Positions 35,183 to 42,936 of a stretch of DNA of 59,180 nucleotides are shown here, piece by piece. Source of the DNA: a virus. Where the stretch lies: the IMG/VR virus record IMGVR_UViG_3300007514_000009, positions 1-59,180 of that record. The stretch is one strand, 5' to 3'. Positions within the stretch are counted from its first letter, which is position 1. Each line of letters begins with the position of its first letter. Made by a program: the position numbers and the translations under genes. Under the pieces are notes generated by a model, which had not been told where the DNA came from, ran no database searches, and saw nothing but the letters and a program-made list of their open reading frames with translations.

Positions 35183-35395
35183 ATGATGGAATGGGATGAG
35201 TTTAGAGGAATCAGGCAGGGGCTACTTATGGTGATGGACAGGTATCAATTATCGATCATATACGATGGTTTGTCCGATGCCCAACGAACTGAATTGGCCC
35301 AATACAGGATTGATTTGTTAGATCTGCCGCAGAACTACGATACACCCGAAGAAGCCTTCGCCAACATACCTGTCGCACCGACATGGTTTAATTGA
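35183..35395 (+). CDS. Phage tail-assembly-chaperone-like small protein (fibre companion)
   Basis: 70 residues. The pattern WDEFRGIRQGLLMVMDRYQL, then LSDAQRTELAQYR and LLDLPQNYDTPE, and a C-terminal aromatic VAPTWFN, matches the small 'phage tail assembly chaperone' family (Pfam Phage_tail_APC type) that commonly follows tail-fibre genes. It lies 1 nt after the giant fibre gene and probably helps fold or attach that fibre. ATG codons at 35183 and 35186 are both possible starts. Confidence 0.75.
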   Translation: MMEWDEFRGIRQGLLMVMDRYQLSIIYDGLSDAQRTELAQYRIDLLDLPQNYDTPEEAFANIPVAPTWFN

Positions 35396-35417
35396 ATGGG
35401 ACACAGGGGGTTAGCAT

Positions 35418-35744
35418 ATGGCCCTGCGTATATCCTATGACTGCCCGACGCAAATTACCTGTGAAGCCGCGCATTGCATTATCCGAGAGGCTCGCATCGA
35501 TAAGAAGAAAGCGGAATACGACCAAGAAGGGGAAGAAATCAGCCCTTCAACATGGCCAGTGACCTATTCGGGGTTAATCTTTGCATCTGAGGATGCGTAT
35601 CTTGGCGATGCCTCTCCAGTTGGCGGTTTCAATTTCAACTTCTCTATGAACAATAACGTGGGCGCGACGCAACACAATCTCATCAAGCAATCATACTTGG
35701 ATCTCAAGACACAAGCAGGTTTTGAGGACAGCGAGGACTGTTAG
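35418..35744 (+). CDS. Fibre-associated small protein
   Basis: 108 residues with AGGGGG as ribosome-binding site. It begins MALRISYDCPTQITCEAAHC, with three Cys, then a charged helix and a beta region (GGFNFNFSMNNNV). Small proteins of this size and composition often follow repeat fibres in marine tailed viruses, so a fibre-tip or fibre-attachment role is plausible but unproven. Its stop codon sits within the palindrome 35737-35754. Confidence 0.65.
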   Translation: MALRISYDCPTQITCEAAHCIIREARIDKKKAEYDQEGEEISPSTWPVTYSGLIFASEDAYLGDASPVGGFNFNFSMNNNVGATQHNLIKQSYLDLKTQAGFEDSEDC

Positions 35745-35754
35745 TCCTAACAGT
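35735..35754 (+). terminator. Two mutually exclusive palindromes over a stop codon
   Basis: AGGACTGTTAGTCCT (35735-35749) and ACTGTTAGTCCTAACAGT (35737-35754) are both perfect inverted repeats sharing bases, so only one hairpin can form at a time. They cover the TAG of the upstream gene and end just before the next ATG. This could be a weak terminator, a processing site or a translation switch; no T-tract follows. Confidence 0.4.
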
Positions 35755-35756
35755 TT

Positions 35757-36065
35757 ATGAACCAGTTATACCTCGGCGACCTCATGTCCGATGAGGAAAT
35801 AGTTGAGGAGAACGAGGAACAAGAGGCACAGAGTTATACCGCAGTGGAGATAATCAAGGCACTTCAGATTACAAATGCTGACCGTCTTGCGTTTCTAAGC
35901 GTATTTGAGCGATTTGCAGTAGGCGTCGATGGAGCATTGTCGAAATTGAGAGCAGATGTAGCCGAATTGAATGCGGGGATAAACGCCAGAAACGAAGGCG
36001 AAGAAGCCGTTATACCGACAGACGTTCCTGAATCGGACGACGAAGCGGACGACGATTCTGAGTAA
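35757..36065 (+). CDS. Acidic coiled-coil small protein
   Basis: 102 residues, strongly acidic at both ends (EEIVEENEEQEAQ and ESDDEADDDSE), with a central helical or coiled segment (RLAFLSVFERFAVGVDGALS). Neither ATG 35757 nor ATG 35784 has a clear ribosome-binding site, and the upstream palindrome may affect initiation. It lies between the fibre cassette and the tail-tube gene. The function is unknown; fibre trimerisation or chaperone roles are possible. Confidence 0.6.
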   Translation: MNQLYLGDLMSDEEIVEENEEQEAQSYTAVEIIKALQITNADRLAFLSVFERFAVGVDGALSKLRADVAELNAGINARNEGEEAVIPTDVPESDDEADDDSE

Positions 36066-36082
36066 TTTCAAGTGCCTCCCGA

Positions 36083-36114
36083 ACTGCTTAAGGATGATTG
36101 ACCGTCCAAGCAGT
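36083..36114 (+). promoter_or_regulatory. Hairpin upstream of the tail-tube gene
   Basis: ACTGCTT (36083-36089) pairs with AAGCAGT (36108-36114), and inner GGAT can pair with GTCC. The TTG at 36098 lies in the loop, which argues against it as a start codon. The element could be a transcript-processing or attenuation structure in the 59-nt gap. Confidence 0.35.
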
Positions 36115-36124
36115 CTTGAGAACT

Positions 36125-38314
36125 ATGGCGAATGCACTATTCAAGGGAGATCTCGCAGAGGTTTCATTCGGAAAGGAAACCGGGTTTGCACTTACTGGAA
36201 CTGGCTCCGCTACGGGTTGGCAACACAGCGCATCTGCGGGCAATACCAGCACAATACTGATTGGGACTGGCGCGTATTTTCATACAGGTTCAGGCACTGA
36301 TGTCGAATTACCTGACAATATCCTCGTTGGATGCACAATGAAGATTACCGGCGGCACATCATTCGGTAGCGATGATTATGCATCCACACGCAGAGTGTAT
36401 TACATCACTGCAAATGACACAACAGCCGGAACCATCACGATACAACCAAGTTTGGCCACAGCAACAAGCACCAATGCGGGAACCGGCGATATTCTCTTGA
36501 TCGAGTCATTCAAAGCCCCCACTTTCGATGCGGCAATGAGTGATGCGACGAACAGCCAGAAGGTTATGACCGACCAGTTCATCGGTTTGCTCAATGAGTT
36601 TCAATTGCCTGAGCCTGAGATTGACGTGAGAAAACAGCACGTCATTGGCATGGGCAGGGATGTGAATGTTATTACGAGTGGCAGGGAAACGCTTGACGGC
36701 GGATCTCTCCAATTGAATGCACATACGCTCAGGTGGCTGAAATACGCTCTTGGAGGTCATACGGCTAAGAGTCAGGGGTCAATGGCCACCTACTCATCAA
36801 GCACGAATACGACTACACATCCGTTCAATATCGTCACTTCGGATCCATCAAGCACTGGCCGTGCTGAGAAGATTTCAAACGGGAATGCAGTCGATATCAG
36901 CGCAGTAGCGGGTTCAACTAACTTCACGGGTTTGGACGGCTTGAGTGGAATAGCGGCAGGAGATAACCTGCTCATCGGTGCAGATGTAGCGAGCGTCAGT
37001 AGCACCACAGCAACAATGACGGGCAATTCATTGAATCACTTTTCGGTTAAGAATACGGCAGGTGGCGTTCTCAAGGTAGGGAATGGTAGCGGAACTGTCC
37101 TATATGGGTCATATACGGGCATTTCAAGCAACGATCTGCAAGGCATAGCAGATATTGACACAGGAGCGGCGACAGCGGCTCTCGTAGCCAGCAAATGTAT
37201 TGTCCTACTCCCTCCCTTAGCCGCCGCTTGTTCCATTGGAGATATCCGCCTCAATGTAGGCGCAACGCTCCGTGCGTTGTTCTCAGCAGGGGACTATGTT
37301 CAGATAATCGACAAAGACACTCATCAAATCCCCGGCGAATCGACTGATGGGACACCTGCAACATTATTCAAGCACGAAATACGCCGAGTGATAGCCGCTT
37401 CTGGCGATTTCATCTATGTCGAGGAGCCTTTCACTTTCGCACACGCAGTCAATTCGTGTGGAATAGACCGACTTGTCTATTCATCTGATAACAGTCTGGG
37501 GAGCGCACATATCGCCTCCACAGGAGAGTTGCAGAACGGCGTCAGTCACACAATCTTCGGCCATTCAACCCTACCTTCCTTCACGATTGAGCAATCATTC
37601 CGCAATAGCGATGTGACCCCCGGAGGGGAACAGTTGCTTAGGCTGTATAGCGGATGTAAGGTGCAAGACGCTGAAGTGACAGCAGATACCGAGGGCGAAT
37701 TGAAACTTACAGCGAATTACCGTGCGGCAAGGCATTATACCGACACAGGCAGTATGTTTGCCCCTCACCGTATGTTCGACAACACTGCCAATACCGCCAC
37801 AAATAGAAAGGTATGCGGTATAGCCGTGGATGGAGAAAAGCCGTATCTATTCCAAGACATCAGCGTTGAGGTATTCGGCAAGCCAGTGCTTCGCGGCACA
37901 GAGTTCTCCCTTTCAGTGGATAATGGCAACACGGACAGGTGGTTCATCCGAGGATATGAAGGGACTACCAGCGACACCGATCAAGTGTCGCACGGTGGCA
38001 CTCAAATGCCATTGGATATCACAGAAGCGCAGCGCAACTACACATTCGCATTCAAGGCGATGATCGAAGATGATGTGCTATGGGAGGAATTGAGAACCCG
38101 GAGGCATCATCAGAATACAAATGATATCACAATCCGACTAAAGAAGGTAGGCAGTCACGCTACAAGGCAATCCGCAGTGATTACTATTGAAGATTACACT
38201 ATTACCAAAGCAGATCATCAAGTTCCGAGCGACAAGGGGCCAATTATCGCTGAAGTCGAATTGGTCGTTCGGCATCTTAAGGTGACAGAAGAATCACCAT
38301 ACTACATCCTATGA
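36125..38314 (+). CDS. Probable major tail tube protein (large, with insertion)
   Basis: 729 residues from ATG 36125 (MANALFKGDLAEVSFGKETG); a TTG at 36098 would add nine unlikely residues. The first 230 and last 270 residues look like the split halves of a tail-tube fold: beta-rich, with HVIGMGRDVNVITSGRETL and SFTIEQSFRNSD followed by LLRLYSGCKVQDAEV. Between them lies a Ser/Thr/Ala-rich beta insertion that may decorate the tube. It is the gene just before the chaperone and tape-measure genes, which is where the tube protein belongs. Sheath genes are not seen, suggesting a siphovirus-like non-contractile tail. Confidence 0.7.
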   Translation: MANALFKGDLAEVSFGKETGFALTGTGSATGWQHSASAGNTSTILIGTGAYFHTGSGTDVELPDNILVGCTMKITGGTSFGSDDYASTRRVYYITANDTTAGTITIQPSLATATSTNAGTGDILLIESFKAPTFDAAMSDATNSQKVMTDQFIGLLNEFQLPEPEIDVRKQHVIGMGRDVNVITSGRETLDGGSLQLNAHTLRWLKYALGGHTAKSQGSMATYSSSTNTTTHPFNIVTSDPSSTGRAEKISNGNAVDISAVAGSTNFTGLDGLSGIAAGDNLLIGADVASVSSTTATMTGNSLNHFSVKNTAGGVLKVGNGSGTVLYGSYTGISSNDLQGIADIDTGAATAALVASKCIVLLPPLAAACSIGDIRLNVGATLRALFSAGDYVQIIDKDTHQIPGESTDGTPATLFKHEIRRVIAASGDFIYVEEPFTFAHAVNSCGIDRLVYSSDNSLGSAHIASTGELQNGVSHTIFGHSTLPSFTIEQSFRNSDVTPGGEQLLRLYSGCKVQDAEVTADTEGELKLTANYRAARHYTDTGSMFAPHRMFDNTANTATNRKVCGIAVDGEKPYLFQDISVEVFGKPVLRGTEFSLSVDNGNTDRWFIRGYEGTTSDTDQVSHGGTQMPLDITEAQRNYTFAFKAMIEDDVLWEELRTRRHHQNTNDITIRLKKVGSHATRQSAVITIEDYTITKADHQVPSDKGPIIAEVELVVRHLKVTEESPYYIL

Positions 38315-38353
38315 GGCAAGCATTCAATAACTGATACAAGGGGCGTTATACAC

Positions 38354-38779
38354 ATGAGACTGAGCGGATTCATTACCGTCAATGGGGTCAGAGTAAGATT
38401 AGATTGGACATTATCTGGTGACAAGATCATCGAAGGGCCGGGAGTAAGCGCAAGCGAAATTGAATTATCAATGCCTCTCGCCACCCCGCTCAGTAGTGTA
38501 GTCCCAGAGGCAGATTCAGTCCATATGACTTACAATGACGGTTATGAAGCACATACCGTCACCGAATTGAGAACCATGTTGTCCCAACGAGGAGAACCGA
38601 TATACGGCAACAAGGCAGATTTGATAGCACGACTGAGGGGATGGGATGCCGCAAACCCCGAAGGTCTGAACGAAGTTTTGGTCGAAGAACCAGAAGAACC
38701 AGCAGTTGATGAGTCTGCTGACGAAAGCGAAACAATAGAGGAGGAAAATGAGGTGATTGATGATGGCGGAAGTGAATGA
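38354..38779 (+). CDS. SAP-domain tail-region protein
   Basis: 141 residues. Residues 1-60 are a small beta domain (SGFITVNGVRVRLDWTLSG). Residues about 70-100 match a SAP motif: HTVTELRTMLSQRGEPIYGN, then KADLIARLRGW. The last 40 residues are acidic (VEEPEEPAVDESADESET). SAP modules usually bind DNA, which is unexpected between tube and chaperone genes. The 18543-19010 protein has a similar arrangement. AAGGGGCG is the probable ribosome-binding site. It overlaps the next gene by 20 nt. Confidence 0.7.
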   Translation: MRLSGFITVNGVRVRLDWTLSGDKIIEGPGVSASEIELSMPLATPLSSVVPEADSVHMTYNDGYEAHTVTELRTMLSQRGEPIYGNKADLIARLRGWDAANPEGLNEVLVEEPEEPAVDESADESETIEEENEVIDDGGSE

Positions 38780-39119
38780 TTTTCTGGCGAGTAATTCGCC
38801 TGTTCGACATGAAGTGGAGACACCAGTGGGCGTTTTGGTCGTCTATGTCACTCCAATGACATGGATTCAGCAACAAGAGGCGATATCGCAGTTTGTCGAT
38901 TTCATCATTGACGGCGACGATATGCGGCCTTCTATCGACTTTGGTGGCTATTGGAAATATGTCTTGAGTAATTGTGTTAGCAAAACCGAACCAAAGATGT
39001 CCAAGAAGGATCTCCTTAATCTCAGCCCAGAAGTGGGTCAAGCGATTATCCAAGTCCTCCCGAATATCGAGGGTCTGATGGGCGCAATGGCTGGCGGTGA
39101 GCCAGACCCTTTGGAATAA
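38760..39119 (+). CDS. Tail assembly chaperone, short form (G-like)
   Basis: About 119 residues from ATG 38760 (ATG 38763 and TTG 38757 are alternatives; GAGGTG lies upstream). It sits between the tail tube and tape measure like the lambda G gene and has similar size. It is mostly helical with a beta N-terminus (TPVGVLVVYVTPMTWIQQQE). The last sense codons contain the heptamer CCCTTTG in the correct phase for -1 frameshifting, which would fuse it to the downstream frame. Chaperones of this type coat the tape measure and recruit tube subunits. Confidence 0.75.
   Translation: MMAEVNDFLASNSPVRHEVETPVGVLVVYVTPMTWIQQQEAISQFVDFIIDGDDMRPSIDFGGYWKYVLSNCVSKTEPKMSKKDLLNLSPEVGQAIIQVLPNIEGLMGAMAGGEPDPLE
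39107..39113 (+). promoter_or_regulatory. Predicted -1 ribosomal frameshift site (C CCT TTG)
   Basis: In the zero frame the codons are gac cct ttg gaa taa. Slipping back one base re-pairs CCT on CCC and TTG on TTT, the X-XXY-YYZ rule. Translation then continues GGA ATA ACC TAC and so on without a stop to 39475. A weak stem (about 39131-39155) follows. The position between the two chaperone frames is the classic one. Confidence 0.65.
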
Positions 39120-39475
39120 CCTACTCCGAACTTCTCCGTTATGTGGAGTCAGAAGGGGAGTATAATCCATTCACCCCCTCGCAAACAGCAGTGATTTCGT
39201 TCCAGACCATTGCATTCATACTTGGCACACACTTCAATTCTCCTCCTCATTTATGGGATAATCAGCCGAAAGACCGCGTTTATCTTGATTATCTGTTCGT
39301 CAGACTGGCTCAGGCGCAACAAGCAAAACAAATGGAAATATCTCAACAAGAGTCGGAGCGGTATAACGCTACGCAGAGTAAGAGCCATAGAGGAAAGTCA
39401 ATCAGAACAACAAGTGATAGTGCTGAACTTGAAGATTTCTTCGATAGGGTAAATCAGGATCTGAGGACTGAATAA
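39113..39475 (+). CDS. Tail assembly chaperone extension (T-like), expressed by -1 frameshift
   Basis: The frame is open from the slippery site. It reads GITYSELLRYVESEGEYNPF immediately after the shift, then a helical domain (AVISFQTIAFILGTHF) and a charged tail. The fused product would be about 239 residues. GTG at 39143 is the first possible independent start but has no ribosome-binding site and would remove the helix SELLRYV, so frameshifting is preferred. The T-like extension normally binds tail-tube subunits. It ends in a taATG overlap with the tape-measure gene. Confidence 0.65.
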   Translation, partial: GITYSELLRYVESEGEYNPFTPSQTAVISFQTIAFILGTHFNSPPHLWDNQPKDRVYLDYLFVRLAQAQQAKQMEISQQESERYNATQSKSHRGKSIRTTSDSAELEDFFDRVNQDLRTE

Positions 39476-41697
39476 TGGCAAACCAACCAATGGATGACTT
39501 CATCCGAGATCAATACAAGGCTGCCGTTGCTGTCAAGTCCCATGCAAAAAGCAACGCTCTGTTGTATGTCAAGACCGTCGCATTACAGAAGGCGTTTGGC
39601 CCATTATACCGTATGTGGTTGAATGTTAAAGCAACAATGAAAGCGATAGTGGGGATTGCTAACCCCTTCAATACGGCGTTCCAAGTGATAAATAAAACGG
39701 CAAAGGTGACTAAAGCGATATTCACGCCTGTATTGAAGATATTTAATGGCTTGAAAATAGCCATGTTATTCATGGTGGGCATAATTCTCTCGTTTGGGGC
39801 AGTGATGCTCCTAATGGCAGGTAGTGTAAGCAAGGCCGGAGAACAGTTCCCCGTTTTCACCGATAATCTCCACCGGATCAAAGATGCGGCAAAGAGTGTA
39901 ATAGACCGATTCACAGAATTGTATGAATACGTCCAAAGTGCGGATTTCGCCCCTCATGCTGATGCTATGAAAGCGGCTTTCACTGACGCAGCGAACATCA
40001 TCAGTGGGGCCATTGCTACAATTATGGAGGTTCTGGCACAGGTCATTATAACGATAACAAAACTCGATTGGTCGCCAGTAGTAAATGCCGTCAAGGGCAT
40101 AGGAGATAGATTGCTTGCTCTCGGCGGGATTATCCTCGGACTCGATTGGGCGGGCTTGTCATCTGCGGCTTCGGATGCAGCGGATTCAATGTGGGAGGCA
40201 GATTATAGTGGCCTCTCCAACGCTATATCGTTAGTCACGGGTGCTATATCGACATTAGCAATAGGCATAAGCAGATTCAATTGGTCTGGTTTTTCCTCTG
40301 CGGCGTTTTCGGTTTTCAAAGAAATACTGGCTCTCACCAATAGTGTCCTAACAGGTGGAGCCGCGCTCTTTGAGACTTATTTGGACACGGTGATTGATGT
40401 TTTTCTGACGATTGGTGATGCTTGGGTCGAAACAGCAACCATATTCATGGACACCATTGCTCAAGTGCTGGAGATTGCCGGGGGGCTTGATTTCTCCCCT
40501 ATACTCGCACCCGCGATGATGCTGTTCAGTATATTCGCAGCCTTAGTCATGGACTTCGGCGTCGGGTTTATGACTTTCATGGGTGATATGTTTGCGCTGT
40601 TCGGCACATTGATGGCTTATCTCGCAGATACAGGAGTCTTACAGGCTCTCATTGACATTATCGGCAACTTAGGTATGGCGGCGATGGCCATAATCGGCGC
40701 GATTGTATATGCGCTCGATGAAATGGGCATTAACTTCGGCAGTATCTTCGGATTCATGAGTGCTGTAATCAGTGGTTTTATCACGTTCCTCATGGATAGC
40801 GGCCTGTTAGCGTTCTTTGTTGAAGTGATTGAAGTGGTCGCTCATCTTTTGGTTGTAGTGGGCTTCCTCGCAGCGGGGGCTATTGCGTTAATCGGAAAAG
40901 TGCTTGGATATTTGACTGGGCCTACATGGCAAATACTGTCTGGGATCGTTGGTGTAATAGTTGGCTTACTTACAGGAGCGATAGCATTAGTGTTGCTCCC
41001 CTTCCGTCTATTCTTCAAGATAGTTTCGGGTTTGGTCAAGGTATTCGTCGCTTTACTAACTCGTGGGCCGAAAGCAGCGTTTGGAGAACTTGGCAAGTTG
41101 CTCGGCGATTTGGGCGGCATCGTCATAACGACGTTCAAAGGCGTAGGAAGGAGTCTCCGTTCGGTTTTCAAGGGCATTATCGACGCCGTATCCGGCGGAT
41201 TCAAATTACTGTTCTCTCCAATTCAGGCGATAATTGATGCAGTGAAGTGGGTTATCGGCAAGTTAGGTGGAATCAAGGACAAAGCAGTGGAAGTAGTCAA
41301 AAAAATCCCCGGATACAAATCCGCAAAGAAGGTCGGCGGGGCGGCGAAGAAGGCTTGGGGTGCTGTTTTCGGCGCAAAGGGCGGTATCTTTCGTGGAGCG
41401 AAGAAAGGGTATCGGGCAATTCTGCATGGCACTGAAGCAGTAGTCCCTCTGCCCGATGGCAAATCAATTCCGGTTAATCTTTCAGGGGCATTCGATTCTG
41501 CTGGTATCATAGAAGCCGTGAATGCATTAAGAAAGGAAATGGCCCATACAGATACCGAGGGCAGTGCAGTCACTATCAATATAGCAATAGACGGAGCAGG
41601 AAAACCCGACGACGTAGCAAGTGCTGTAAGCCGCGAACTCCAGAAGGTGTTTAGGACACGGGCCAGATCCGGTGGCTTCGGGAGGGGATTCTTCTAA
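39475..41697 (+). CDS. Tape measure protein
   Basis: Sets tail length and is ejected with DNA. 740 residues, with a charged N-terminus and then many hydrophobic, Gly/Ala-rich helical segments (for example MLFMVGIILSFGAVMLLMAG and VAHLLVVVGFLAAGAIALIG) typical of tape measures. The C-terminal region is basic and contains GGIFRGAKKGYRAILHG with TEAVVPLPDGKSI (residues about 636-665), a motif common at the end of tape measures. At about 1.5 angstroms per residue the tail would be roughly 110 nm. It follows the chaperone genes directly. The length is modest compared with the giant fibre and baseplate proteins. Confidence 0.88.
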   Translation: MANQPMDDFIRDQYKAAVAVKSHAKSNALLYVKTVALQKAFGPLYRMWLNVKATMKAIVGIANPFNTAFQVINKTAKVTKAIFTPVLKIFNGLKIAMLFMVGIILSFGAVMLLMAGSVSKAGEQFPVFTDNLHRIKDAAKSVIDRFTELYEYVQSADFAPHADAMKAAFTDAANIISGAIATIMEVLAQVIITITKLDWSPVVNAVKGIGDRLLALGGIILGLDWAGLSSAASDAADSMWEADYSGLSNAISLVTGAISTLAIGISRFNWSGFSSAAFSVFKEILALTNSVLTGGAALFETYLDTVIDVFLTIGDAWVETATIFMDTIAQVLEIAGGLDFSPILAPAMMLFSIFAALVMDFGVGFMTFMGDMFALFGTLMAYLADTGVLQALIDIIGNLGMAAMAIIGAIVYALDEMGINFGSIFGFMSAVISGFITFLMDSGLLAFFVEVIEVVAHLLVVVGFLAAGAIALIGKVLGYLTGPTWQILSGIVGVIVGLLTGAIALVLLPFRLFFKIVSGLVKVFVALLTRGPKAAFGELGKLLGDLGGIVITTFKGVGRSLRSVFKGIIDAVSGGFKLLFSPIQAIIDAVKWVIGKLGGIKDKAVEVVKKIPGYKSAKKVGGAAKKAWGAVFGAKGGIFRGAKKGYRAILHGTEAVVPLPDGKSIPVNLSGAFDSAGIIEAVNALRKEMAHTDTEGSAVTINIAIDGAGKPDDVASAVSRELQKVFRTRARSGGFGRGFF

Positions 41698-42935
41698 TGC
41701 CAAAGATTCAGATTATCCGCAGAGACAGTAGTGTCATTGAATTAGATGCGTCGGACATCAATTTTGATTACACGAGAGGTTCGGTGTCTCATGCTATGCC
41801 CGTTATTGCTACCCGTATAGGACTCGATATGAATCAGACCCAGATAGGCATTAGCGTTGAGGGAATCCTACGGGACGACACTATGGAATCAGGAGGGGCT
41901 GGTGCTTCAATGACATGGGATCTCTCGCTGAATGGTAGTCAGAATATGTTTGCGGCGTGGTCGCAACTGAATACGTCATGGGCAAATACCCGTTCTGATT
42001 CTATTGGAGCGCAGATATCCTTCAAAAGCACAGGGCAGATTAACGAAGGACTTGGAGAGGATATCACAGTGAAATTGTATGACGGCAGTGGCGGGACTTC
42101 AAGTAATGTGAATGCAACAAACAGCATCATCTATGTCCGAACCGATCAAGCAACGAGTAGTGATGACTTAGCCAACAAAATAGTCATAGCCCTCAATGCC
42201 GCGACAGTCAAGGTTGGTGGCTCTAATGCTACTATTCAGTCCATATTCACCATAACCCAATCAGCAGGGCAACAACAAACACTATCACAAGGCGATCAAA
42301 GTGGTTCTGGTTTCGATGGAGAGAAAATTACCATCAAGAATACAGTGCAAGGCATCGCAGGGAATCATACCGTTGTTGTATCGAAGGATACTTCCGGGCA
42401 GACATGGGATACGCAATTTAGCGTGACTAATATGACTGGAGGCTCATCTGCAAAGAAAATGAGTATGGGAGATAAGGTTCAGGATTTACTGAACATGGCG
42501 AATATGAGCGCGGGGGGTGCGCTGGCATCACCCAGTCTCGCAGTCGGTTCTGTGCTTGAGATTCCGAGCAGTGTGGCCTCAGTGGATGCTTCAAGCCTCC
42601 TTCGCGTGGATGATATGAACACTGTCAAGAAATACGTTGTTGGCTTGCGAGTCCCATATGAATCACTCGTCACGGATACCACGGGCAATCAGATACTAAG
42701 GCAATTTCTCATACCCGCAGGAATAAACACAGATTTTCCTGCTGAATCGAACACCTATGAATACGATCCCACTTCAACAGTGAATAACGAAGTGACCCGC
42801 CCCAATCCGTTTCTGGAACAAGGCGTCGCCATCCCTGTTATGCTCAAAACCTTCAATCCATCATACTCCGCGGGAGATGGGTATTGGGATTACAAGATGA
42901 CATTCGATGCCGTGGAGCAATTGGTGGGTCTATGA
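41697..42935 (+). CDS. Probable distal tail or baseplate protein
   Basis: 412 residues starting in a taATG overlap with the tape measure, where distal-tail proteins are encoded. It is beta-rich. An N-terminal strand region (IQIIRRDSSVIELDASDINF) is followed by QIGISVEGILRDD. A central Ser/Thr/Gly-rich domain (about 110-240) contains SSDDLANKIVIALNAATVKV, like phage repeat domains. The C-terminus returns to tail-type strands (YWDYKMTFDAVEQL). Context supports a tail-tip component; the exact family is not identified. Confidence 0.65.
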   Translation: MPKIQIIRRDSSVIELDASDINFDYTRGSVSHAMPVIATRIGLDMNQTQIGISVEGILRDDTMESGGAGASMTWDLSLNGSQNMFAAWSQLNTSWANTRSDSIGAQISFKSTGQINEGLGEDITVKLYDGSGGTSSNVNATNSIIYVRTDQATSSDDLANKIVIALNAATVKVGGSNATIQSIFTITQSAGQQQTLSQGDQSGSGFDGEKITIKNTVQGIAGNHTVVVSKDTSGQTWDTQFSVTNMTGGSSAKKMSMGDKVQDLLNMANMSAGGALASPSLAVGSVLEIPSSVASVDASSLLRVDDMNTVKKYVVGLRVPYESLVTDTTGNQILRQFLIPAGINTDFPAESNTYEYDPTSTVNNEVTRPNPFLEQGVAIPVMLKTFNPSYSAGDGYWDYKMTFDAVEQLVGL

Positions 42936-42936
42936 T

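Noticed and set aside
36098-36124. TTG at 36098 as start of the tail-tube gene
   Set aside because: It lies in the loop of a hairpin and would add an atypical nine-residue leader. ATG 36125 gives a typical tail-tube N-terminus.
39143-39475. Independent gene starting at GTG 39143
   Set aside because: There is no ribosome-binding site, and the same frame is open and protein-like back to the slippery heptamer, favouring a frameshift extension.
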